Position numbers and translations under genes: made by a program. Shown here piece after piece: positions 18,757-27,249 of a DNA stretch of 64,000 nucleotides. The stretch spans positions 1-64,000 of the forward strand of contig CAJJCA010000004.1 in the NCBI GenBank assembly GCA_905182575.1. Direction: 5' to 3'. Each line of letters begins with the position of its first letter. The stretch's first letter is position 1. A model generated the notes under the pieces. It was not told the origin of the DNA, did not search any database, and was given only the letters and a program-made list of their open reading frames with translations. Source of the stretch: an uncultured Flavobacteriaceae bacterium (lineage in GTDB: Bacteria > Bacteroidota > Bacteroidia > Flavobacteriales > Flavobacteriaceae).

Positions 18757-18861
18757 ATGAATAAGAAAAAAGTTATATTATATGTATCGCTTTGGGCGTT
18801 GTTGATTTCTTTAGGTGGACTTGCACAACAATACTCTGACTTTCACACCACCGTCCCTTGA
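18757..18861 (+). pseudogene. orphan signal-peptide frame, truncated secreted protein
   Basis: A 34-codon frame: a basic start (MNKKKVIL), a hydrophobic core (VSLWALLISLGG) and a Sec-type cleavage region (LAQQYSD), stopping at 18861. It looks like the first exported residues of a secreted protein whose body has been lost. Its last 19 bases overlap the 3' end of arsS on the other strand, so nothing downstream can encode the rest. It could also be a small secreted peptide. Unrecognised. Confidence 0.4.
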
Positions 18862-19898
18862 CAGCTACTTCCCGATCCTGCCGTACAACCATAGCAGTGT
18901 TGTGATATACAAATTTTCCTTTCTTGCAATAGCCCTAAATTAAAATTACGCAGATGCGATATTGGACTTGCTACTTTTAAGCCTAACATCTGGTTAAAGT
19001 CACAATCATAAAGCAACCCGTCCCAGCTAACGGAAAGTGTGTTGGTACACATCAGATTGGCAACTGCTTTAGGATTAAATGCTTCAACCAAAGATGACAT
19101 GTAATCCTCATAGTTTTCTGAGGCAATTAAGTAATCTAGAAAACGACTGATTGGCAAATTTGTGATTGCAAATAATTGATTAAAGTCAATATTAAAATCA
19201 ATTTTTAAAGCTTTCTTAAATTCTTTTTCTAAAATCTTCTCATTTGCTGGTAAAAATGCTCCTGAGGGATTGTAAACCAAATCAAGATGTAAATTACTGT
19301 TTGACTTTCCATATCCAACAGAATTTAGAAGTTTTAAAGCAGTTATAGACTGATTAAAAACTCCATCACCTCTTTGACTATCGGTTTTATTTTTTTTATA
19401 AAAAGGTAACGAGGAAATAATATGAACTTTGTTTTGTTTAAAAAAGTGAGGAAGATCATGATATTTTTTATTGGCCATAATTATTGTCAAATTAGATCGG
19501 ACAATAATCTCCTCAACATCTGTCAAACGTATCTGAGTAACAAACCAACGAAAATCAGGATGCATTTCAGGAGCGCCTCCAGTCAAATCAATGGTTTTAA
19601 CCTTTGTTTTCTTTAATACATCGAGGCACAGCTCCATTGTTTCCCTAGACATCATTTCTTTTCGGTCTGGCCCAGCATCAACATGACAATGGGCACAAAC
19701 CTGATTACACATATAGCCAACATTAACTTGAAGAATCTCTAGTTTTAAAGGACGAGGTGCATTGAGTTCATACGCAACTAAATTGGAGTCAAACTTTGGG
19801 AGCCCTCCTTCAGAGAAAATACCATTGGAAAGTATTTCTAATTGGCGTTCAGTTGATTGAATACCTGAATTACTTGCTTTTAAAGATTTGGAAACCAT
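18843..19898 (-). CDS. arsS: arsenosugar biosynthesis radical SAM protein ArsS
   Basis: 351 residues. The radical-SAM cluster motif is GYMCNQVCAHCHVDAGPDRK, with three cysteines in the CxxxCxxC pattern. TIDLTGGAPEMHPDFRW follows, and the Cys-rich end is CISQHCYGCTAGSGSSCQ. ArsS enzymes use SAM to add an adenosyl group to dimethylarsenite, giving a dimethylarsinoyl-adenosine intermediate of arsenosugars. The neighbouring arsM, nucleoside phosphorylase and two glycosyltransferases support this. It starts 2 bases after the stop of the peroxidase-like gene, with which it forms a minus-strand pair. Confidence 0.92.
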   Translation of the reverse strand: MVSKSLKASNSGIQSTERQLEILSNGIFSEGGLPKFDSNLVAYELNAPRPLKLEILQVNVGYMCNQVCAHCHVDAGPDRKEMMSRETMELCLDVLKKTKVKTIDLTGGAPEMHPDFRWFVTQIRLTDVEEIIVRSNLTIIMANKKYHDLPHFFKQNKVHIISSLPFYKKNKTDSQRGDGVFNQSITALKLLNSVGYGKSNSNLHLDLVYNPSGAFLPANEKILEKEFKKALKIDFNIDFNQLFAITNLPISRFLDYLIASENYEDYMSSLVEAFNPKAVANLMCTNTLSVSWDGLLYDCDFNQMLGLKVASPISHLRNFNLGLLQERKICISQHCYGCTAGSGSSCQGTVV

Positions 19899-19899
19899 A

Positions 19900-20234
19900 T
19901 TACATACTCAATTTATCGTACACATTCATCATTTGAACGCCATGAACCAAGGAGGCACCACTACGTATGGCTGCCCCAACATGAACCGCTTCCATCATTT
20001 CAGATTTTTCAATCCCTTTCTGCAAGCCGTCACGCGTATAAGCCTCAATACAATAAGGACACTGAACTACATGAGAGACTGCAAGAGCAATCAATGATTT
20101 TTCACGGGCACTTAGAGTCCCTTCTTTAAAAACACTATTGTAATATTCAGAAAAACTTTTCTCCTAACTCTGGGTTCCAACGTTATATTTTTAAATTTTT
20201 TCAAATCATCACTTTCATAATAATTTTTTTTCAT
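19900..20234 (-). CDS. carboxymuconolactone decarboxylase-like arsenosugar-associated protein (frameshifted)
   Basis: The C-terminal frame holds LIALAVSHVVQCPYCIEAYT, the AhpD/CMD CxxC motif with its His, and then EAVHVGAAIRSGASLVHGVQ. The N-terminus from 20234 (MKKNYYESDDLKKFKNI) needs two frame changes to join WNPELGEKF, EYYNSVFKEGTLSAREKS and the rest. AhpD-like proteins with CxxC reduce peroxides through thiols. A peroxidase-like CMD member is a regular partner of arsS in arsenosugar clusters. Directly upstream of arsS, so likely cotranscribed. Confidence 0.78.
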
Positions 20235-20705
20235 GAGTTTTATTTTTTTGGCAAATAATATTAATAACGCATCTGTTTTTTAAAAATAATTAATGTTAAA
20301 ATCCTTGAAAACAATAACGATTTTAATATTATGAAGAAGTATTAAATACTAATTTTAAAAAATTTACAATATGACAACTTCAACATCAATTATATACGTT
20401 TGAATTATCCTCAATATCTTAAAATTGATTCTAGTTCATTTTTTACTTACTTCATTGTTTTTTTTTACCATTATTTACACACAAATTACTATAAAAAAAC
20501 ATATAAAGTTAAGATTAGTCTCTTAGAATCACAATCAACATATCAACAAATGAATCCATATTTAATTTTCAATATTTTAAATCGAATCTCAAGTTTATTT
20601 TTATTAGGAAAATACTTTTAATTATGATTTACACCAATGGAAAAGTGTGTGTACATTGGGGTGTTTTATGCTAAAAAACAAAGTTATTTTAAGTAAATTT
20701 ATTTC
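20235..20705. other. intergenic region with a LytS-like histidine kinase remnant
   Basis: The region separates the divergent arsS and TIGR04282-type units. On the plus strand, 20400-20621 reads a membrane segment (FFTYFIVFFYHYLHTNY) and then QQMNPYLIFNILNRISSL. That matches the QMNPHFIFNxLNxI phosphoacceptor motif of LytS-type kinases, except that His is Tyr. No ATP-binding domain follows. A weak inverted repeat CACCAATG/CATTGGGGTG lies near 20631-20665. Probably a decayed fragment. Confidence 0.35.
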
Positions 20706-21318
20706 GTGAAATCACTAATCATAGTTTTCTGTAAAAACCCAACATTGGGGGGGGCAAAATCGCGATTGGCGAAACAAGATTGGGAAACATAAAGCTTTAG
20801 AAGTCTATAACTATTTATTGGCACACACTGCAGACTGCGTAAAAGAGTCTGGTTTCTCAGCTGCCGTTTTCTACAGTGAATTCATTCCCGAGGCTGACCT
20901 TTGGGATGAATGTTGCCCAACATAAAGTGCTTCAAGAAGGTTCTGATTTAGGAGTCAAGAATGCATCTTGCTTTTCAGTGGGCTTTCAACAAAGGTTTTG
21001 AGTTTCGTATTAATTATCGGAAGTGACTTATGGAGCTTAAAGCCAAAGGATATTGATTTGTCATTCAAGTTACTGCTAACCCATGATGTGGTCATAGGCC
21101 CCGCAAAGGACGGTGGCTATTACTTGTTAGGATTAAAGCAATTGAGGGAGAATATTTTTAAGAGCATGCCTTGGAGTACTGATCAAGTTTTGAGTAAAAC
21201 TTTAAATGCATTAGAAGGAAATGATGTGTTTCTTCTCGAAGAAAAAAACGATATAGATATTTTAGAAGACCTTGAAGATCACCCTGATTTATTAGAAAAA
21301 ATTAGACCACATGAATAG
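20706..21318 (+). CDS. TIGR04282/DUF2064-type arsenosugar glycosyltransferase (frameshifted)
   Basis: Pieces read KSLIIVFCKNPTLG, AKSRLAK, then IGKHKALEVYNYLLAHTADC, FYSEFIPEADLWDE and KVLQEGSDLG. The open C-terminal half reads LIIGSDLWSLKPKDIDLSF, DVVIGPAKDGGYYLLGLK and a WSTDQVLSKTL end. This is the DUF2064 nucleotidyl/glycosyltransferase family, whose TIGR04282 branch accompanies arsM and arsS. The start is GTG at 20706. At least four frame changes are needed in the first half. It overlaps the nucleoside phosphorylase by 8 bases. Confidence 0.75.
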
Positions 21319-22129
21319 GATAGAAAAACTAAAAGAATCAATCAGATTCATTAAAGAAAGAGGAATAGAATCAACTGAATTTGGAATCATTCTTGGGACG
21401 GGTCTGGGGGGATTGGTCAAAAAAATTAAACCCATAATCGTTCTTGATTATGAGGAAATACCGCATCTTCCGCTAACGACAGTTTCTTATCATAAAGGGA
21501 AACTGATTTATGGAACGTTATTTGGAAAGAAAGTTTTAGTCTTTGATGGCCGTTTCCATCTTTATGAGGGTTATGATTTTTTTGAAATCACCTATCCGGT
21601 AAGAATAATGAAACTTTTGGGAGTGCAAAATTTAGTAATAAGTAATGCTGCTGGGGCTATCAACCTTGAATTCAAAAAAGGAGAAATCATGTTAATCGAA
21701 GATCACATTAATCTTCAAGGAGGTTCTCCACTTGCAATGAAAAATATTGAGGACTTTGGAGAAAGATTTGTTGACATGAGTCAACCTTATGATAAAAAAT
21801 CAATCGAAATCCTTAAAACAATCGCTCGTGAAAATGACATTATAATGCACCAAGGTGTCTATGTGGCTGTGGTTGGTCCCCAACTAGAAACTCCAGCGGA
21901 GTATCGCTACCTTAAAATCATTGGAGCCGATGCTGTCGGCATGTCAACAGTACCAGAAGTCATTGTTGCCAATCAATTGAAAATATCTGTAATTGCATTT
22001 TCGGTATTGACAGACTCATGCGACCCTGACAACCTCCAACCGATTAATATTCCTGAAATAATGGACATGGCTAAGAAAGGAGAAAATTCGCTTATCTTGT
22101 TACTAGAAAAATGGATGTTAAGAATTTAA
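21311..22129 (+). CDS. purine nucleoside phosphorylase
   Basis: 272-residue trimeric-type phosphorylase, intact. Family motifs are GIILGTGLGGL (phosphate loop), VSYHKGKL, GRFHLYEGYD, NAAGAIN, the substrate segment VAVVGPQLETPAEYRYL with GADAVGMSTVPE, and SVLTDSCDPD. It cleaves purine nucleosides with phosphate. Within an arsenosugar cluster its likely job is to remove adenine from the dimethylarsinoyl-adenosine made by ArsS, leaving an activated arsenoribose for glycosyl transfer (inference). It is cotranscribed with the TIGR04282-type gene and arsM. Confidence 0.88.
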   Translation: MNRIEKLKESIRFIKERGIESTEFGIILGTGLGGLVKKIKPIIVLDYEEIPHLPLTTVSYHKGKLIYGTLFGKKVLVFDGRFHLYEGYDFFEITYPVRIMKLLGVQNLVISNAAGAINLEFKKGEIMLIEDHINLQGGSPLAMKNIEDFGERFVDMSQPYDKKSIEILKTIARENDIIMHQGVYVAVVGPQLETPAEYRYLKIIGADAVGMSTVPEVIVANQLKISVIAFSVLTDSCDPDNLQPINIPEIMDMAKKGENSLILLLEKWMLRI

Positions 22130-22145
22130 TTTATAAATTAAAAAA

Positions 22146-23115
22146 ATGGAATACTTAAAAACCACACACGATGTTTATAAAGAGGCTGCAATAACACCAG
22201 ATGTAGGACTTTGTTGCACAACCACTCCCCTATGGAAATTGCCAGGTCTGATTATACCAATTCGGATGCAAGAAATGAATTACGGGTGTGGAAGCACAGT
22301 ACATCCAAGGGATTTAAGTGGGAATCCAAAGGTGCTTTATGTTGGTGTTGGTGGTGGAATGGAGTTACTACAGTTTGCTTATTTCTCGCGAGAAAAAGGA
22401 GGGGTTGTTGGAGTTGATGTTGTAGATGAAATGCTGGAAGCTTCAAAGGATAACTTTAAACTCGCTGAAAATGAAAACAATTGGTTTAAATCGGATTTTG
22501 TTACCCTCAAAAAAGGGGACGCTTTGAACCTTCCTGTTCCAGATAATAGCATTGATGTAGCAGCCCAAAACTGCCTTTTTAATATTTTTAAAATGACCGA
22601 GTTGAAGCAGGCTCTAAAAGAAATGTATCGCGTGCTAAAAACAAATGGACGACTCGTAATGAGTGATCCGATCTGTGATCAGCCGATGAATGAAACTTTA
22701 AGGAATGACGACAGGTTGAGGGCCTTATGTCTATCGGGTTCCATTCCTTTAAAAGAATACATTAAAATGTTAACTGATGTTGGCTTTGGAACCATTGAAA
22801 TTCGTGCCAAACGACCTTATCGCATCTTAGACCCGCTAAACTATCGCTACTGACGAATTGATTTATATTGAGAGTGTGGAAGTTTGTGCTATTAAAGATC
22901 CGATGCCGGCGGATGGACCCTGCGTTTTCACTGGAAAAACAGGGATTTATTTTGGCAGTGAAGATTATTTTGATGATGGCAATGGCCATGTGCTTTTACA
23001 AAATCAGCCGCTCGCCATTTGTGACAAAACAGCCAATTCATTGTCTAAATTAAATCGAAAAGATATTTTTATTTCACCTGCAACATTCCATTACGACGGT
23101 GGAGGATGTTGCTGA
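22146..23115 (+). CDS. arsM: arsenosugar-type arsenite methyltransferase ArsM (frameshifted near end)
   Basis: The first 235 residues contain the substrate Cys pair (GLCCTTTPLW), the SAM loop VLYVGVGGGMELLQFAY, GVDVVDEMLE, and NCLFNIF with the third conserved Cys. The frame stops at 22853 after DPLNYRY and resumes as ELIYIESVEVCAIKDP through GIYFGSEDYFDDGNGH to a GGGCC end, so one indel lies near 22850. ArsM methylates arsenite with SAM to dimethylarsenite, the substrate of ArsS. Joined length is about 320 residues, normal for the arsenosugar clade. Confidence 0.9.
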
Positions 23116-23127
23116 AAATTAATTATT

Positions 23128-23790
23128 ATGCTCAAAATCTCATTCTTACTGACCCTGTTTTTAACACTTAACTTTTCTCAAAAAAACATCCATGAAAGAT
23201 GGGATAAACAGCTAAAAAAATTCGTTTCCGAAACCGGTAAAGTAAATTACAATAGTTGGAAAAATTCAATTTATGACGTTGAATCCTACCTTGAAGCTTT
23301 GAAAGATCATCCGCCACAAGAATTTTGGCCCAAAAACGATATAATGGCTTATTGGATAAATGCTTACAATGTATTGACGGTACAATTGATCCTTCAAAAC
23401 TATCCTTTAAAAAGCATAAAAGATCTTAAAGATCCATGGGGTCGAAAGGTTATCGAAATAGAAGGCAAATCCTACAGTTTGGGTGATATAGAACATGAAG
23501 TGCTTAGAAAAATGAATGAACCAAGAATTCATTTTGCTATAAACTGTGCTTCGGTTTCTTGCCCTAGGCTTTTAAACGAGGCTTTTAGTAGTTTGAAATT
23601 GGAGCAACAACTCTATCGCTTAACCTGTGATTTTTTGTCTGACAAATTCAAAAACCAGCTTAATAGTAAAAAGACAATACTTTCTAAAATTTTCAAATGG
23701 TATGTGAAAGATTTTGGTTCTTTTGATGATAGAATTAATTTTTTTAAAAAATATGGTGATGAAACAATTAGTAATAGAAACAAGCTTTAG
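23128..23790 (+). CDS. DUF547 secreted protein
   Basis: 220 residues with a Sec signal peptide (LKISFLLTLFLTLNFSQ) and a DUF547 domain. Motifs include MAYWINAYNVLTVQLIL, the HFAINCASVSCPRL stretch with two conserved Cys, and KILSKIFKWYVKDFG. DUF547 proteins resemble circularly permuted papain-like hydrolases, but a biochemical role is not established. They occur regularly in arsenosugar clusters, and this one starts 12 bases after arsM. Confidence 0.9.
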   Translation: MLKISFLLTLFLTLNFSQKNIHERWDKQLKKFVSETGKVNYNSWKNSIYDVESYLEALKDHPPQEFWPKNDIMAYWINAYNVLTVQLILQNYPLKSIKDLKDPWGRKVIEIEGKSYSLGDIEHEVLRKMNEPRIHFAINCASVSCPRLLNEAFSSLKLEQQLYRLTCDFLSDKFKNQLNSKKTILSKIFKWYVKDFGSFDDRINFFKKYGDETISNRNKL

Positions 23791-23816
23791 GTATTTACCC
23801 TACGATTGGAATTTAA

Positions 23817-24462
23817 ATGAGTGAACAGCTTTCCATTATTGTTCCGGTGATTAATCCAGCACCATATTCTTCATTTTTTAAAACATCTACAAACCCAAGC
23901 CTCACTTCAACACGAAATAATTGTTGTGGACGGAGAAAGTACTGATGGGACTGTTTCTCTGATAAAAAGTCAAAAAGAAATCACAGTAATTCAAGCAAAA
24001 AAAGGACGTGCAATACAACTAAACGAGGGAGCTAATTGCGCAAAAAACGAATGGCTTTTCTTTGTTCATGCTGACACAATACTGCCTTATCATTTTGATC
24101 GATTATTGCTTAAAAACTTGAAAAGCAAAAAAACAGCAAGGTGTTTTTCATTGAATTTTGATCTTGATCACTTCTCGTTAAAAATCGCAGCACTGGGAAG
24201 TCGTCTAAATATTGCTTGGTGTCGTGGAGGAGACCAGACGCTGATGGTTCACAAAGATTTATTCAATGATATAGATGGGTTTGATGAACAATATAATATT
24301 GCTGAAGATTTACTTTTATGCAGAAAGATTTATCGCCACGGTAATTTTGAAATTTTATCGAAATCCGTAATTACGTCTGGAAGAAAATTCTTTCAAAATG
24401 GTGTTTTCAAAACTCAACTAAGACATATAGTTGTAAGAATAATGATTTTTTCAGGGTTGTAG
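23817..24462 (+). CDS. TIGR04283-type arsenosugar glycosyltransferase (frameshifted)
   Basis: GT2 fold. The start (MSEQLSIIVPVI) is followed by a frame change into HLQTQASLQHEIIVVDGESTD, then KKGRAIQLNEGANCAKNEWL, FVHADTILP (the DxD region), WCRGGDQTLMVHKDLF and AEDLLLCRKI. The family transfers a sugar-related group late in arsenosugar formation. The C-terminus is uncertain: the frame stops at 24460-24462 with an alternative frame continuing for about 50 codons that I do not recognise. Joined length is about 215-230 residues, as expected. Confidence 0.78.
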
Positions 24463-24628
24463 AAAATGTGGTAAATTCATGTTTGTCTCCAGTTCCAGTA
24501 ACCTTTAGTTATTTAAACAAATTAAATCGTTTCATAAATATAACCTATGTGCCTAAAAATAGATTCACAAGCATAGTTTTGCGGGAAAAAAACTAAATTT
24601 ATATCAATTAATTTATTTAAATTTTTAC

Positions 24629-25033
24629 ATGATAAAAGATATCTTAAGATATAGTTTTATATCATCTGTTACAGCGCTATTCTGCTGTGTAGCCCCCTCT
24701 ATTCTTTTTCTTCTAGGATTAGGTTCTGCAAGCTTTGCTTTTAGCTTCGCAGATGCGTTTTATAACATCGACGAAGATGGTGCTCCAAATATTTATTCTT
24801 GGTTTATTCGTGTGATTGGGATATTAATTATTCTTTTTGGAATTAAACAGTACAATAAAAAAGAATCTTGTAGTCTTAACTCACCTAGACAAAAGAAAAT
24901 AAATAAGTTCATTTTCGGGTTAATATTAATCCTTTTTACATCATTACTATATTACGCTTGGCATTTTGGAAGCTCTTGGTTATTTGAGAATTATATTGAC
25001 CCAGCTAGACAAAAAGAATATCTTGTTAAATAA
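24629..25033 (+). CDS. MerT-like small membrane protein
   Basis: 134 residues with three to four hydrophobic segments. The first holds a paired cysteine, FISSVTALFCCVAPSILFLL, followed by a small-residue helix (GLGSASFAFSFA), closely resembling the CC-containing helix of MerT mercury transporters. Later segments are WFIRVIGILIILFGI and FIFGLILILFTSLLYYAW. Position among arsenosugar genes suggests a thiophilic metal or arsenic handling role (inference). The family name is not certain and the second half has no motif I recognise. Confidence 0.55.
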   Translation: MIKDILRYSFISSVTALFCCVAPSILFLLGLGSASFAFSFADAFYNIDEDGAPNIYSWFIRVIGILIILFGIKQYNKKESCSLNSPRQKKINKFIFGLILILFTSLLYYAWHFGSSWLFENYIDPARQKEYLVK

Positions 25034-25051
25034 CAAGTCTAATCTAATAAT

Positions 25052-25743
25052 ATGCAGAAAATAGGAGTTATTATTCCGGCTTATAACGAGGCACTATCAA
25101 TTAAAAAAGTAATAAACAAAATTCCTTCATTAGCTGACGAAATACTAGTAATTAATAATGGATCCACCGATGAAACTCAAATCAAAGCAATTTCTGCTAT
25201 AGCATTAGATGAACCTAGAAAGGGATATGGTCACGCCTGTCTTTGCGGAATTAATTACTTCAACAACTTAACAAAACCTCCAGAAATTATCGTTTTTTTA
25301 GATGGTGACTATTCTGACTACCCTGAAGATTTAAATGAAATAATAAAACCTATTTTAGAGATCAGATAGATTTTGTAGTAGGTTCACGTGTGAAAAGCAA
25401 AAGAGAAAGAGGATCAATGACACCTCAGCAAATTTTCGGAAATGAACTCGCAAGTGTATTGATAAGAGTACTCTATGGCGGAAAATTTAGTGATTTAGGG
25501 CCTTTTCGCGCAATCAAACTAGAGGTACTAAATAAGTTAGAAATGCAGGACAAAACTTATGGTTGGACGGTAGAAATGCAGCTAAAAATATTGGGGAATA
25601 AGTTTTCTTATTGTGAAGTCCCTGTTCGCTATAAAAAAAGAATCGGAAAATCAAAAGTCTCTGGAACTCTTGTAGGAACGGTCATGGCTTCTATTAAGAT
25701 ATTGGGATGGATTTTTAAATACTACTTTAAAAATGGAAAATAA
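25052..25743 (+). CDS. glycosyltransferase family 2, DPM1/DPMS-like (frameshifted)
   Basis: The N-terminal frame reads IGVIIPAYNEALSIKKVINK, INNGSTDET, LDEPRKGYGHACL and the FLDGDYSDYPED metal-binding motif. One shift near 25366 leads to DFVVGSRVKSKRERGSMTPQ, then SDLGPFRAI and YGWTVEMQLK. It resembles enzymes transferring glucose or mannose to polyprenyl phosphate but lacks C-terminal membrane helices. The region between NNGSTDET and LDEPRKGYG is shorter than usual, so a small deletion is possible. The end overlaps the next gene's start. Confidence 0.78.
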
Positions 25744-27249
25744 TATCGAACAGTTCTCTTATTTATTTGCGATTGTTTTAATTATTATTTACAGCTTTTC
25801 ATTGTTCTTTATATTCCTTTACAGCCTATCCCAAATGTATCTACTTAGAAACTATCTCAATTTTCAAAAGATAAAAAAGAACTAGATCCTCCAAAAAAAA
25901 TCCCTTGGGAACAACTTCCTAAGGTTACTATTCAGCTCCCTGTTTTCAACGAAGTCTATGTGATGGAGCAGCTTTTAACAAACATTAGCAAACTAAATTA
26001 CCCTAAAGAAAAATTAGAAATTCAGGTATTAGATGATTCTGATGATGAATCTGTTCCATTAACAGCAGCATTGATCTCCAAAATAAAAGAAAAGGGAATT
26101 GACATCATTCATTTAAGGCGAAAAATCAGAACCGGTTTTAAAGCGGGTGCTTTAAAAGAAGGGCTAAAAAGTGCAAAAGGTACTTTTATTGCAATTTTTG
26201 ATGCTGATTTTCTACCCGAAAAAGATTGGTTATTGAATACAACACCCCATTTTCAAGATGAAAAAATTGGGGTAGTCCAAACTCGCTGGGGCCATCAAAA
26301 TCGAAATTATTCCATATTAACGAGTGTTCAAGCTTTCGCACTAGACGCCCATTTTACTTTGGAACAAATTGGCCGTAACAGTCAGAATCATTTTATAAAC
26401 TTTAATGGTACTGCTGGTATTTTGAGGAAAGAATGTATCATCGATTCCGGTAATTGGCAAGCGGATACACTAACTGAAGATCTAGATTTGAGTTACCGAG
26501 CACAGCTTCGCGGATGGAAATTTAAATACTTGGAGGACATCATCACCCCTGCTGAACTGCCCGTTCTCATTAGTGCTGCTCGTTCACAACAATATCGATG
26601 GAACAAAGGAGGTGCCGAAACTTTTCAGAAAATGATTAAAAAAGTTTTACTTTGACTATAGAAACTCCGCTTAAAACAAAACTTTATGCTTTAATGCACC
26701 TCTTAAACAGCACCATGTTTTTAAATGTTTTTATCCTAGCCATCCTCAGCATACCCATGCTTTACATCAAAGTCCAGATGGAGTGATTTAGGCTTGTATT
26801 TCAATCTCTTCTTCAATGTTTGTTATAAGCACATTAATTTTCTTCATCTGTTACTGGCAAATACACTATAACGGATTTACAGATTAGTGGCTTTTTTAAG
26901 TTTCATAAAATACATTCAAAGTTTCGTTGTTTTCTTAACGCTCGCCTTGGGCTTTTCATTTCACAATTCGATTGCAGTACTTCAAGGCCATTTGGGTAAA
27001 AAAACACCCTTTGTTAGAACTCCAAAATTCAATGAAAAATCTTTTAAAGAAACCTTACTAAAAAATAAATATATTAATCATAAATCTAAAATCACTTAGT
27101 GGAGGCCTTTTAGTGATTTATTTTTTATTTGGAATGTACAGTGCTTTTATCGTTGGAGACCAAGGAGATTTGGGTTATTCCCATTCCACCTGATGTTGTT
27201 TTGTGGTTTTGGCTATGTGTCATTACGATCACTTATTGAAGGAAAATGA
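25733..27249 (+). CDS. processive GT2 (cellulose synthase/CslA-like), frameshifted
   Basis: An N-terminal membrane segment (FAIVLIIIYSFSLFFIFLYS) precedes a GT2 domain. It has LPVFNEVYVM, DDSDDES, DADFLPE (DxD), TEDLDLSYRAQLRGW and QQYRWNKG (QxxRW), which is the complete D,D,D,QxxRW set of cellulose synthase-like enzymes. Several frameshifts after 26655 scramble the C-terminal helices, which can be followed as SFVVFLTLALGFSFHNSIAV, LQGHLGKKTPFVRTPKF and FGMYSAFIVGDQGD to a stop at 27247-27249. About 500 residues joined. The polymer or glycolipid made is unknown. Overlaps the next gene by ATGA. Confidence 0.8.
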
